From Gracilinema caldarium DSM 7334 (GTDB lineage Bacteria; Spirochaetota; Spirochaetia; Treponematales; Breznakiellaceae), in the NCBI RefSeq assembly GCF_000219725.1, contig NC_015732.1, positions 1,240,001-1,304,000 of the forward strand: DNA of 64,000 nt. Reading direction: 5' to 3'. Shown here piece after piece: positions 41,455 through 50,471 of the stretch. A program made the translations under genes and the position numbers. The notes beneath the pieces are model-generated. The model searched no databases. It was given only the letters and a program-made list of their open reading frames with translations, and was not told the DNA's origin. The stretch's first letter is position 1. Each line of letters begins with the position of its first letter.

Positions 41455-42779
41455 CCTATTTTTTCGAAACCTATGGCTGTCAGATGAACATTGCCGAATC
41501 AGCAGCCCTGCAGATGATATTAAAAGAACGGGGCTGGAAGGAAGCCAGCTCCGCAGAAACAGCGGATTTAATACTGCTCAATACCTGTTCAGTCCGGGCT
41601 ACTGCGGAAAAGCGGGTTATGGGCCGCCTTGCCCAGTACCAGGCAGATAAACGAAAGCGCCCCTTTACGCTGATTGTTGCGGGTTGTATGGCAGAGCGGC
41701 TCGGGGAAAAGCTTAAAGAAAAGATCCCCGCCGTGGACTATGTCATGGGAACTCAAAGCCGGTCTGTATTCCCTCTGATTCTTGATGCTATTGAGGGGGG
41801 TAAGCCTCTGGTCCTTACAGACGAGAAGCCTGCGTTTTCTTTCTCTTCCTCCCATCTAGAAGAAGGCCAGTTCCGCAGTTTTATTCCCATCATGCATGGG
41901 TGTAATAATTTCTGTTCCTATTGTATCGTCCCCTATGTCCGGGGCCGGGAAATATCCCGGGATCCCCAATCCATAGTTGATGAAATTAATCTATTGGCGG
42001 ACCGAGGGGTGCGGGAAATAACCCTCTTAGGGCAAAATGTAAACTCTTATCTCTGGAAGCAGGATTCCCACAGCCTCGACTTCCCGGATCTTCTGGAGCT
42101 GGTAGCCACCACGGTAGAAAAGACTCCCATCCGCTGGGTTCGATTCCTTTCAAGCCATCCGAAGGACCTGTCTTCCCGGGCTATTGAGGTTATGGCCCGT
42201 CACCGGGTTTTTGCCCGTCATCTACATCTCTGTGTCCAGCATGGCTCTGACCGCATACTGGCTGCCATGAACCGCCGCTACACTCGCAGCCGTTACCTGG
42301 AATTGGTGCAGGAAATCCGCAGAGCCATGCCGGACATCAGTCTTTCTACGGATATCCTCATTGGTTTTCCTGGCGAAACTGAAGAAGACCTTCAAGCTAC
42401 GCTCAACCTTATGGAAGAAGTACAGTTTCTCTATTCCTATATGTACCACTATAACCCCCGGGAAGGGACCGCTGCCTATGAGCTTCCAAACCGAATACCT
42501 GAACCGGTTAAAAAAGAACGGCTCGCTCGGGTAATCGAACTGCAGAAACAGCATACCAAAGCCCAGCTGAAAAGCCGGGTAGGGCAGAAAACAACAATAC
42601 TTCTTGAAGGAATTTCACGCAAAAATGCCGATGAGTTATTAGGGCGTACAGAACGGGACGAAATGGTAGTGGTCCCCGGTTCACCCCAGTTTATCGGAAC
42701 CTTTGTGGAAGTGACCCTTTCATCCTTGCGGGGCAATACCTTCCATGCCAAGGAGTTTGTACCATGCCAGGACGTCTGA
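41451..42779 (+). CDS. miaB: tRNA-2-methylthio-N6-dimethylallyladenosine synthase MiaB
   Basis: This 442-residue radical-SAM methylthiotransferase converts i6A37 to ms2i6A37. It has the N-terminal UPF0004 cluster domain (FFETYGCQMNIAES), the radical-SAM motif MHGCNNFCSYCIVPYVRGRE, and a C-terminal TRAM domain with LEGISRKNADELLGRT. The start is GTG at 41451, overlapping the previous stop (GTGA). The related enzyme MtaB is at 58777-60207; the two are told apart by the YGCQMN versus LGCKLN openings. Confidence 0.96.
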   Translation: MTYFFETYGCQMNIAESAALQMILKERGWKEASSAETADLILLNTCSVRATAEKRVMGRLAQYQADKRKRPFTLIVAGCMAERLGEKLKEKIPAVDYVMGTQSRSVFPLILDAIEGGKPLVLTDEKPAFSFSSSHLEEGQFRSFIPIMHGCNNFCSYCIVPYVRGREISRDPQSIVDEINLLADRGVREITLLGQNVNSYLWKQDSHSLDFPDLLELVATTVEKTPIRWVRFLSSHPKDLSSRAIEVMARHRVFARHLHLCVQHGSDRILAAMNRRYTRSRYLELVQEIRRAMPDISLSTDILIGFPGETEEDLQATLNLMEEVQFLYSYMYHYNPREGTAAYELPNRIPEPVKKERLARVIELQKQHTKAQLKSRVGQKTTILLEGISRKNADELLGRTERDEMVVVPGSPQFIGTFVEVTLSSLRGNTFHAKEFVPCQDV

Positions 42780-43117
42780 TCGGAATTGCCATAGGTATTG
42801 GATTACTAGTCGCCTTTATTAGTCTAAATCTTCACAATGTCACCGATATTTCTTTTGGCTTTTTTACTCTGACCAGCATTCCTGTGTTTCTGACAATTCT
42901 GGCGTCCTTCGCACTGGGGCTCATCGCCGCTCTGCCCACTGTTTTTTCCGCATGGCTCTATGCACATCGGCTTTCCAAACAAGTTCAGAATCAAATTCCA
43001 ACAGAATCCCAATCTCATACAAAACAAAAACGGCAGAGAAGAAGTACTTCGAAGGAATCCGCTAGGGATTCTATTAGAGATTCTATTATTGATGAAAAAG
43101 ACTATGGTATTGATTAG
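42764..43117 (+). CDS. LapA-like membrane protein (DUF1049 type)
   Basis: This 117-residue protein has two membrane helices (LIGIAIGIGLLVAFISLNL and IPVFLTILASFALGLIAALP) joined by NVTDISFGFFTLTS, the pattern of the LapA/DUF1049 family, which affects lipopolysaccharide assembly in enterics. The C-terminal 45 residues are charged and cytoplasmic. The role is uncertain in spirochaetes, many of which lack classical LPS. The gene overlaps miaB by 16 bases. Confidence 0.72.
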   Translation: MPGRLIGIAIGIGLLVAFISLNLHNVTDISFGFFTLTSIPVFLTILASFALGLIAALPTVFSAWLYAHRLSKQVQNQIPTESQSHTKQKRQRRSTSKESARDSIRDSIIDEKDYGID

Positions 43118-43129
43118 GTTGGTTTTTTG

Positions 43130-44077
43130 ATGAGATACCTTGTGTCCCTATCCATCATACTCTGTATACTCAATACTGCTTTACTCTTAGCCCAAACTCA
43201 GTCTGTTTCTGAACTGAAGAGTCTCGCCCAGGATCTCGAACAATATCAGAAACTGGTACAGACTAAGGATCTGCCAGGCCCCCAAAAGAAGGCAGCCTGG
43301 CTATCCTTGGCACAATTGCAGGTTGTAAACGGAGAATATATGTTAGCCGCCACTGGCTTTACAGAGGCAGCATTTTCTGTAACTGGCAGTCGGGATGACA
43401 AAGCCCTTGTAAAGGCAGCCCAATGTTATCTTTATGCTGGTGATGTTGAACACGCTTCATCCCATGTAAAAACGCTCTTGCTTACGTCCCAAGATAGTCA
43501 GGTTATCGAAGAGGCCCAGCGTCTAGGACTCCTGATTGACATACTTCGGGGAGAGAACAACGCTCTGCAGCATCTTGAACAAATTAGACAAAGCTCGAAA
43601 TCCTTCGAGCAAAAACCAATCTTATTATATATTTTATATATACTTACTGGTAAAGAGGAATACGCGGATATTCTTAAAAAGAACTACACTGACAGCATAG
43701 AGACAGCCATGTTAGAAAATAAGCGGGTGGTATTCAAGTATTCTCCCCTCTGGCTGTTGAGATTATCTGATGTGAATTTACAGCCCCTTACAGATGCAAC
43801 ATCAACTGTAAAAGTCCCTGAAAATGAGCGTACAACACAACAGGAGCAAAAGAACTCCTCAGAAGTATTATTACAGGTCGGGCTTTTTAGTCAGCAAAAT
43901 AACGCTCAGCAAATGGCAGACCGGTTACAAAAAAAAGGATTTACAGCAACAATCGGTAAACGAACCCTAAAGGATACCTCCTATTGGGTGGTAACCATAC
44001 CCGGTGGGACTCATTACAACGATACCCTAATGCAGCTTAAGGATGCTGGTTTCGAAGCGTTTCCGCTTTTTAATTAA
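43130..44077 (+). CDS. Exported SPOR-domain protein
   Basis: The product is about 315 residues. It has a signal peptide (cleavage expected after LLLAQ), a helical middle of TPR-like character (WLSLAQLQVVNGEYMLAATG), and a C-terminal SPOR domain from about residue 246 (VLLQVGLFSQQNNAQQMADRL, then YWVVTIPGG). SPOR domains bind denuded peptidoglycan glycan strands, often at division sites. The ATG at 43130 is used; a TTG lies just before it. It follows the LapA-like gene by 12 bases and converges on the gene ending at 44091. Confidence 0.8.
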   Translation: MRYLVSLSIILCILNTALLLAQTQSVSELKSLAQDLEQYQKLVQTKDLPGPQKKAAWLSLAQLQVVNGEYMLAATGFTEAAFSVTGSRDDKALVKAAQCYLYAGDVEHASSHVKTLLLTSQDSQVIEEAQRLGLLIDILRGENNALQHLEQIRQSSKSFEQKPILLYILYILTGKEEYADILKKNYTDSIETAMLENKRVVFKYSPLWLLRLSDVNLQPLTDATSTVKVPENERTTQQEQKNSSEVLLQVGLFSQQNNAQQMADRLQKKGFTATIGKRTLKDTSYWVVTIPGGTHYNDTLMQLKDAGFEAFPLFN

Positions 44078-44090
44078 CGTTATATAGCTT

Positions 44091-45590
44091 TCACTGTCGA
44101 ATGAGCGTATAAAGCAGCGTTCCTTCATTGTAATTTTCTATTCCTTTCACGCTAAGCTGAACCCTGGTTAATTCCATAACCTGTTGTGGTACAGATCCTT
44201 TGCTAATCTGTCGTCGAGCTACCTTATATACTTCTCGATTTGTTGAACTGGTAATTCCTGAATAACGCAATTCTAATAATTCAACACCATCCTGCAAATA
44301 GAACGAATAATTTCCTTTTATCGATTTCCCCTGGCTTATTTTTTCAAACATACCGTTGGTATCAAACAACAGAGTACCTGTACTACCCTCGTATCGGGCA
44401 GAAATCCAGGAAGGTACCGATTTGGCTTCGGGATTGAATGTTGTAGTTTGGCTCACTTTTTGATATACCCCATCCCAATGGCCGCTAATACCAATTTTTA
44501 ATTGTACATCCTCAAAAATGCGGATAGCGATACTATCCCGGGATTCAAGACTAATATCTATTAAGCGCCGTAAGGTAGTAACCGAAAGATTCTGACTGCT
44601 TATGTAAACGCCATATCTGGTGGGACTTGAATTTTGCCAGCGGTAAATTTCCTGGGTCGTATCTTCATGAAAGATTATTTCTCGTTTTACAGGATCAAAA
44701 TAAACATACCGTTTTGCATCTTCCTGAGAACCAGTATAAAACCAGAGCCCAGAGAGGAACTGTTCAAATTTCCCAGCGGTACCATCCAGCAGTTCCCGGA
44801 TTTGCCGTTGTTCTATTTGATTCCCCGCAATTCTTGCAGTCCCAATCCGTTCGTAGACACCGGACTCATTATTATAGGCGTATTTTATTTCGATCTGATC
44901 CATAAGATTGGTTGATTCCAAATCTCTGCCATAGGTCGAAATTGTAAAAGCTGATCCTGATGCAATTCCCAATTGATACGCCTGGCTCCGTTCTGCCTCA
45001 TTAATGACAATAGAACCATCAACCTTGAGTTCTGCAATCTTACGTAGTACATTACCAGAACTTGGCAAAAGAAATGCAGTTAGTGTTTGTTCGCCCGAAT
45101 CATTAAGTCCTTCTAGGATAATACAATTACTTCTGTTCCCTAAAAGATCTTTAATGAGAAGCCGTGCTGTTCTTGGCTTTGTGGCAATCGAAGGCTGTTC
45201 CCATACTTTTTTATAAATACCGGTACTTTCATCAAAATCAATATATGCAATACTCAATGTTGAAGCCGTATCAGTATTTTTTCTGAAAGCAATAACCTGT
45301 TCATCCTGGGGATCACTATCCAAATTTTGAGTGATGATTGCAACTACTTGTTCATCACTAGCCAAAGCAATCTTAGAAAGGTTTAAATCTTCAAAGGCCA
45401 TCAGTTCTGCAGCAGAATCTTCTACCGTATCGGCTTTCTCAGTTTGTAATTGGGGCGTAATAACCCTTGCTTGACGAGTCAATTCAACTTGATTAGAAAA
45501 ATGTTGTTTATTGATGAGAAAAAAAACAATAACACCCGCCGTTATAATGAAAAAGAGGGGAACAAATAAATTGATATGCCTATGTTTCAT
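44091..45590 (-). CDS. Membrane-anchored protein at the pallilysin (Tp0751) position
   Basis: This 499-residue protein has an N-terminal membrane anchor (LFVPLFFIITAGVIVFFLI) and a large extracytoplasmic part. A region at about 85-215 has alternating beta segments (VIAFRKNTDTASTLSIAYIDF, RTARLLIKDLLGNRSNCIIL), and about 350-500 looks like a beta-barrel or lipocalin-type fold. By gene order it stands where T. pallidum has Tp0751 (pallilysin) next to the vWA protein Tp0750. It is longer and contains no HEXXH metalloprotease motif, so protease activity is not supported. The orthology is position-based and recalled from memory. Its start overlaps the DHH gene by four bases. Confidence 0.55.
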   Translation of the reverse strand: MKHRHINLFVPLFFIITAGVIVFFLINKQHFSNQVELTRQARVITPQLQTEKADTVEDSAAELMAFEDLNLSKIALASDEQVVAIITQNLDSDPQDEQVIAFRKNTDTASTLSIAYIDFDESTGIYKKVWEQPSIATKPRTARLLIKDLLGNRSNCIILEGLNDSGEQTLTAFLLPSSGNVLRKIAELKVDGSIVINEAERSQAYQLGIASGSAFTISTYGRDLESTNLMDQIEIKYAYNNESGVYERIGTARIAGNQIEQRQIRELLDGTAGKFEQFLSGLWFYTGSQEDAKRYVYFDPVKREIIFHEDTTQEIYRWQNSSPTRYGVYISSQNLSVTTLRRLIDISLESRDSIAIRIFEDVQLKIGISGHWDGVYQKVSQTTTFNPEAKSVPSWISARYEGSTGTLLFDTNGMFEKISQGKSIKGNYSFYLQDGVELLELRYSGITSSTNREVYKVARRQISKGSVPQQVMELTRVQLSVKGIENYNEGTLLYTLIRQ

Positions 45591-46576
45591 GCCATTCCTA
45601 AAGCTGCCAGTACCTTTTGTATCACCATTGTACGGGTTTCTTCAAGTCCCAAACTGCTTTTAAAGCCAGCGGCCATTTTATGACCTCCCCCGTTAAACTG
45701 TTGGGCCAATAATGACACATTCACTTTCCCTTTAGACCGAAGCGAACAACGTACCAAACCTTCCCGATTCTGTTTAATAAGAATAGATACTTCTATTTCT
45801 TTAATTTGTAATGGAATATTGATGAAATTTTCTGCATCTTCATAGGAGGCATTGGTTTCTTCCAAATCCTTCTTTGTCATGACCTGTACCGCAAGACTAC
45901 CATTTCCGAGGATTTCAAGACTCGAGAGGACCCTTTTTTGTAATAAAAGCACGGAAATACTATTGCTTTCAAATAAATCTCGGTAAATTTCGTGGGGTAT
46001 TGCACCGGATTGTACCAATAAAAGGGCAGTTTCAAAGGTCTTTGCGGTAGTTTTTGAATAGATAAAGGACCCGGTATCATAAAGTAAGCCCGCATAGGCA
46101 GGAATAGCTACATCTTTGGTAATGGGAAGATCCGCAGCTTGAACCAGATCGATAAGTATTTGGGTCGTCGATGCGGCACTCGCATCTATGTAACCATCAA
46201 GATGAGTGAAGGGGCTTTGCTCATGGTGATCAATGATATACACCCCTTGCGCGTGAGGCAAAGCCTCATCAAGCATGCAGCCGAGGTTAAATTCATCAGA
46301 GGTGTCTACAATGATTATCCCACCAAGTTCGGGAAGATGAAAATGCCGGCTGCTATCCCAATGTTCGATAATGCCATCGGGATCTAAAAAGGCAAAACGG
46401 ATCGGAACAGGATCAGCATTAATCACATGAACGCGCTTTTGCATTGTTTTTAATAGATGATACATGATAATCTCAGCACCTATACCATCTGCATCTGGCC
46501 CTGTATGGGTTGTAATAATGAATGAATCATAGGTATTAATGAATCCGAGAATATCCCGAACCGTTTTCAAAGTCAT
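45587..46576 (-). CDS. DHH/DHHA1 phosphoesterase, second paralogue
   Basis: This 329-residue protein shows DSFIITTHTGPDADGIGAEI (metal-binding HxGPDADG), IIVDTSDE, the DHH triad in VYIIDHHEQSPF, and the DHHA1 loop QQFNGGGHKMAAGFKSSL. It is of the NrnA type, like the protein at 2442-3404, but the two share little outside the motifs. Its ATG is 11 bases after the vWA gene and it overlaps the following gene by four bases. Association with envelope-protein genes is unexpected for a nucleotide phosphatase and may reflect only lineage synteny. Confidence 0.85.
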   Translation of the reverse strand: MTLKTVRDILGFINTYDSFIITTHTGPDADGIGAEIIMYHLLKTMQKRVHVINADPVPIRFAFLDPDGIIEHWDSSRHFHLPELGGIIIVDTSDEFNLGCMLDEALPHAQGVYIIDHHEQSPFTHLDGYIDASAASTTQILIDLVQAADLPITKDVAIPAYAGLLYDTGSFIYSKTTAKTFETALLLVQSGAIPHEIYRDLFESNSISVLLLQKRVLSSLEILGNGSLAVQVMTKKDLEETNASYEDAENFINIPLQIKEIEVSILIKQNREGLVRCSLRSKGKVNVSLLAQQFNGGGHKMAAGFKSSLGLEETRTMVIQKVLAALGMA

Positions 46577-46587
46577 ATCCTTTGGTA

Positions 46588-47199
46588 TTAATTTCGCTGC
46601 TCTAGAGAATTCAGAAAAGCCTGATATTCTGTAGTTGCAGCCTTAATTTTTCCATCTAAATTAAGACCAATAACAACGAGTTTCCAGCCAGGAAAATCAT
46701 CTACTTTGGAATATCGTAAAAGATCTTCCAATTCCTTGTCATTTTTCTCATGAACCGCTGTTGTGTTATCTGTTCCAGTAATTAAAAGTGCAACCCCAAG
46801 AGCCTTAGGATGGACTTTTGTGAGATCCCTTCGTCTTGCCTCTTTAATTGCGCCTGCCAGATTTGCATATGCATCTTGGAGCCTAATACTTTGTAAGGAT
46901 TTTTCAAGACCCTGGGAACTTTCTGGACCTGTAAAGGTGATGTCAGATAGAATGTGTGTTGTTGTTCCTGCGCTGATAATGGTGATCATATCATCTTTTT
47001 GCAGTATGGAATCCAAGAGGCTGCTGCGTATCCAGGACAGGGCTTCTGCATAATGGCTTGAGAGGGAAGAACTTGTATCTATAATGAGATACAAATCGAT
47101 AGGACCGCTCCGTACATCTTCAGCATAATTAAAAAAACTGAAGCAAAAGAGCATAAAAAAAGATATCCAAAATCGTCTACTTCGTGTTATACTTCTCAT
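46588..47199 (-). CDS. Exported von Willebrand factor A domain protein (Tp0750-like position)
   Basis: This 203-residue protein has an N-terminal signal sequence ending near FFNYA and a vWA domain. The metal-ion-dependent adhesion site is complete at its first element, D41-T-S43-S-S45 (LYLIIDTSSSLSSHY), followed by an Asp-rich TGTDN loop as the third element. It sits immediately upstream of a DHH gene and the pallilysin-position gene and divergent from cfpA, the same neighbourhood as Tp0750 in T. pallidum as I recall it. Tp0750 was reported to degrade host proteins; nothing in this sequence proves such activity here. Confidence 0.72.
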   Translation of the reverse strand: MRSITRSRRFWISFFMLFCFSFFNYAEDVRSGPIDLYLIIDTSSSLSSHYAEALSWIRSSLLDSILQKDDMITIISAGTTTHILSDITFTGPESSQGLEKSLQSIRLQDAYANLAGAIKEARRRDLTKVHPKALGVALLITGTDNTTAVHEKNDKELEDLLRYSKVDDFPGWKLVVIGLNLDGKIKAATTEYQAFLNSLEQRN

Positions 47200-47255
47200 A
47201 TATCCTTACTTTAACACATTTTTGCGTAAAGATGGCACAAAAAAATAAAAAACGC

Positions 47256-47283
47256 TTTACATTTTTACGCCAATGTTGATAAT
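47256..47283 (+). promoter_or_regulatory. Sigma-70 promoter of cfpA
   Basis: TTTACA (47256-47261), 16 bases, GATAAT (47278-47283). The leader of about 50 bases ends with AAGGAG before the cfpA start. Confidence 0.55.
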
Positions 47284-47340
47284 CTAATAGAGTAAGGATT
47301 GTAAATCAAACGGAATCACCGTTAATAAGGAGTCAGGATT

Positions 47341-49386
47341 ATGGGAGCCATTGACCTGCCCAAGAGCCCGAATGTATTTCATCCCGAGAAACCGAGTGCT
47401 GTAGGTTCACGGAACTCGTTAGCCCAGGAATACCGGGACCAGCAGAAGGAAGTGAACCAACTCCTCGAAGAGGAAACGAATAAAGTACTCCACCATCTCC
47501 AGGCCAAACTTCCGAAGGAAGTACTGGAACGGTTGGATGTTATGGGTGGTATTAAGGAGAAGTTGTATAACTACTTCAACCAGAATTACCAGAACATGTT
47601 CAATCGGTACATGGTAACCGCCGAAGATGAAATGGTCAAAAAAATCCGGAACTATATCGACAAGGAAGAAACAAAGGTCCTTGCCCGGTATACTCCCAAG
47701 GAAATTGCAGACCTTCTCGACCAGGTCGGTGGTGCGGATAAGTTCAATACCGGTGAAATCGAAAAGTCCATCGTTAATATGTATGGACACCTGCAGGGGC
47801 ATATCCAGCGGGGTATCAATGACCTGGAGAACCTTACCAACAGCCTGCTTCGCCAGAAAACTGACGTTGGTGCCTTTATTCGGGGTGAAAACGCCTACTC
47901 TGTTGTAAAATGTGCCTTTAAGGACAACATTGTAAAACCCAAGACCGTAACCGATGTAAAGCTTTCAGTGAACATTCTGGATTCCGAGCTTATTAGCCCA
48001 ATTTTCCATTATCAGGTAACCGTCGAATACCTCATTAAAGATCTCATTTCCAAACATATTATCGATACCATCGATAAGGAAATCGAGAAGCTTAAAGATG
48101 AGCGGATTGATCAGGGCCTTGATGAGCTTTCAGACAGTGAAATTATCTTCGCCAAGATCAATAAGGTAGAAAATTACACCGATGACAAGGCTGATGATCC
48201 CAAGTCTAAGCGGTACAGCATTATTGCCAAAGCGCTCATGGATCGGATCAATGACCTCCGTGCAGAAATTGACCCTGCCACCTTTGATCAGCTCAATGTC
48301 CGGGAAAATATCAAGAAAATTGTGGATATGGAAAATATCCGTAACCGGGGTTTCAATACAGCCATCAACTCGATTACCTCTATTCTGGATACTTCCAAAA
48401 TGGGGTATCAGTACATCGAAAACCTCAAGAATGCCCGGGAACTCATTATCCGGGAATATGAAGACACCGATGTGGCCAACCTTCCCGATGAACGGTATCA
48501 GATCAGGCTTCGTTATTATGATAATGCCCAGCTTATCGAAGAACGGAAAGCCTATGATGTCCAGCTCAAGAGCTTCGAAACTGAAGTTCAACATCTGTGG
48601 GATGTGCTGGATATGATCTATGAAGATTCCAAGTTCCTTACCCGGGTAACTGACTTTGCAGATCTGGCTAAGATTTACAAGAAGAAGATCCGCAAGAACA
48701 TTAAGGAACGGACCGGTGATCCTCTGTACGAAGATATCGCCAAGGTATGGGACGAAATTTCCTTCATAAAACCCGCTGAAACAGAAGTTGAACGGATGAA
48801 CCGCACCTATCTCTACGAAAAGGACAAGCTGCGGCACAAGCTGATTCTAATGCGGGAAAAAATGAAGAATATGTATGGATATCAGTATCCGATTCAGCGC
48901 CGGGTTATGGAAGAACGGCTTAACTTCCTTGAAAAGGAATTTAACCGCTTTGATTATATGATTAACCCCTATCATATCCAGCCCGGTTTGCTTTTGGATG
49001 TGGATATTACTTCCATTAAGCGGAAAAAGGCTACCTTGGATGGTATGGCCAACGTGCTCAATGAATTCCTCCATGGTGTATCCAAGGGATTCCAGGATGC
49101 AGCTTTTGCTTCCTTCAGCCGCCGCCGGTCTACGGTCCGTCAGGATATTGCCCAGTCCTTTGCTGCAACTCCTGAAGAAGGACCGGCTGCTCTTGACCCA
49201 GGTAAGGCATACCTGGATATGCTGAACGCTGAAGATAATAAAAATCTTGTTTCTACCTTAGCTGAACCTGCTCCTAAGGTATCGAAACCCCGCGGTAGGG
49301 CTGCTAAAGGTGTAGTTGATGCAAAACCTGCAAAACGGGGTCGAAAATCCCGTTCTGCCGGAAGTGATGGCTTAAAAGAAGTCTAA
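47341..49386 (+). CDS. cfpA: Cytoplasmic filament protein CfpA
   Basis: This 681-residue protein matches the treponemal CfpA, the subunit of the ribbon-like filaments that run the length of the cell beneath the inner membrane. It begins [15 protein letters not shown] and is almost entirely charged alpha-helix, with long coiled-coil stretches, for example [19 protein letters not shown]. The last 60 residues are a basic, low-complexity tail ([19 protein letters not shown]). AAGGAG precedes the ATG. A strong terminator follows immediately. Length agrees with the roughly 680 residues I recall for T. pallidum and T. denticola CfpA. Confidence 0.93.
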   Translation: MGAIDLPKSPNVFHPEKPSAVGSRNSLAQEYRDQQKEVNQLLEEETNKVLHHLQAKLPKEVLERLDVMGGIKEKLYNYFNQNYQNMFNRYMVTAEDEMVKKIRNYIDKEETKVLARYTPKEIADLLDQVGGADKFNTGEIEKSIVNMYGHLQGHIQRGINDLENLTNSLLRQKTDVGAFIRGENAYSVVKCAFKDNIVKPKTVTDVKLSVNILDSELISPIFHYQVTVEYLIKDLISKHIIDTIDKEIEKLKDERIDQGLDELSDSEIIFAKINKVENYTDDKADDPKSKRYSIIAKALMDRINDLRAEIDPATFDQLNVRENIKKIVDMENIRNRGFNTAINSITSILDTSKMGYQYIENLKNARELIIREYEDTDVANLPDERYQIRLRYYDNAQLIEERKAYDVQLKSFETEVQHLWDVLDMIYEDSKFLTRVTDFADLAKIYKKKIRKNIKERTGDPLYEDIAKVWDEISFIKPAETEVERMNRTYLYEKDKLRHKLILMREKMKNMYGYQYPIQRRVMEERLNFLEKEFNRFDYMINPYHIQPGLLLDVDITSIKRKKATLDGMANVLNEFLHGVSKGFQDAAFASFSRRRSTVRQDIAQSFAATPEEGPAALDPGKAYLDMLNAEDNKNLVSTLAEPAPKVSKPRGRAAKGVVDAKPAKRGRKSRSAGSDGLKEV

Positions 49387-49406
49387 GCTCGAACGGCTCA
49401 ATGATG

Positions 49407-49433
49407 ACGCCCCCTAAAATGGGGGCGTTTTTT
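49407..49433 (+). terminator. Terminator after cfpA, touching the next Shine-Dalgarno
   Basis: ACGCCCCC (49407-49414) pairs with GGGGGCGT (49421-49428) around TAAAAT, then a run of T's. The Shine-Dalgarno of the next gene (GGAGG, 49437-49441) begins only a few bases past the T-run, so the downstream genes are probably reached by read-through. Confidence 0.85.
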
Positions 49434-49448
49434 CTAGGAGGCTACTAT

Positions 49449-50456
49449 ATGACACAGATGGCGGGATCTTTGGATGTTTTATCCACACGAAATGGTTTTA
49501 ACACTGCAGTACGGCATATAAAAAAAACCTTATCCATTATCGATACTCTTTCGACAAGCACTAACCTTGCAGATATTTTAGAAGAAGAAGGCGAAGATCT
49601 TACAAATGAACAGCGACCAGTAATTTTAAGGATGCTATTAGCTGATAAAATGGGCTATAAAACTGCATCGGCAAATCTTACTGACGTTGCTAAAGACATT
49701 TCAAGTTTCACAGACGAAATTGCCCGCTGGAAGGCAGTTGATATTGTTATAACTTATTATCACCCTGATATGGGGGTGTTAATTGCAAACCCGAAAAGAA
49801 AAGAAAGTTTGTTATCTCTAGGAACTTTAAAAAAACATGAACTATTAGTTGTTTTTGTTGGTAAAATGGGAAAACCAACCGATGAGCTCTGTGAAAGGGC
49901 AGCACAACTTGTATTGGCCATGTTTCAGGACATGAAAGTAAAAATTCCAGAAGCGTTATATAAGGGTGAATTCACCGTTAAACAACCAAAGGCTCAAAAA
50001 AAGTCTGAAACAGTAAAACCGGTAGGAAATACAATAAAATCTCGAAAAGGTATACAAGAAAAGAAAGAAAAAACACCTGTCCAAACTACTGCTCCTGTAG
50101 CACAGGGCTCATCACAAACCTCTGCACTACGTATGACCCCTATGTATTCAGTGGTTGTACAAAACGAACTATTTCACAATGGTAATGTAGAAGCATGGAA
50201 ACGTATTATTGAAAGCTATAAAACCAAATATCCTGATCTCGAAGTTTATATTTATTATGAAGGAGAACGGATCATCAATATAAATTCCCTGTTCAAATGG
50301 GGAAAGGTAAAACATGGGAGTACTATCCAGTTTGCCGTTGCTGGTAAAGATATAAAAGATGTTGCAAAATTACAGCGATATCTTATGCAAGGCGCCAGTC
50401 CACAATTTGAAGCGTTTCTAAAAGGGCCGGTTAGTACTGTTTTAAAGTTGTTCTAA
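49449..50456 (+). CDS. Unknown cytoplasmic protein beside cfpA
   Basis: The gene encodes 335 residues beginning MTQMAGSLDVLSTRNGFN. It has two folded regions (about 1-175 and 230-335) joined by a Lys/Pro/Thr-rich linker (KPVGNTIKSRKG and KKEKTPVQTTAPVAQ). No signal peptide or known domain is seen; the C-terminal region (YSVVVQNELFHNGNVEAWKR) is mixed alpha/beta. The ATG at 49449 follows GGAGG by seven bases; the ORF opens at 49401 but that start lies inside the cfpA terminator. It corresponds in position to Tp0747 between cfpA and ppdK. A role with the filament is a guess from synteny. Confidence 0.65.
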   Translation: MTQMAGSLDVLSTRNGFNTAVRHIKKTLSIIDTLSTSTNLADILEEEGEDLTNEQRPVILRMLLADKMGYKTASANLTDVAKDISSFTDEIARWKAVDIVITYYHPDMGVLIANPKRKESLLSLGTLKKHELLVVFVGKMGKPTDELCERAAQLVLAMFQDMKVKIPEALYKGEFTVKQPKAQKKSETVKPVGNTIKSRKGIQEKKEKTPVQTTAPVAQGSSQTSALRMTPMYSVVVQNELFHNGNVEAWKRIIESYKTKYPDLEVYIYYEGERIININSLFKWGKVKHGSTIQFAVAGKDIKDVAKLQRYLMQGASPQFEAFLKGPVSTVLKLF

Positions 50457-50471
50457 GTTCAGGAGGATTAA

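Noticed and set aside
44091-45590. Pallilysin-type metalloprotease activity
   Set aside because: The translation contains no HEXXH; the nearest sequence is HEDTTQ. Only the genomic position suggests a link.
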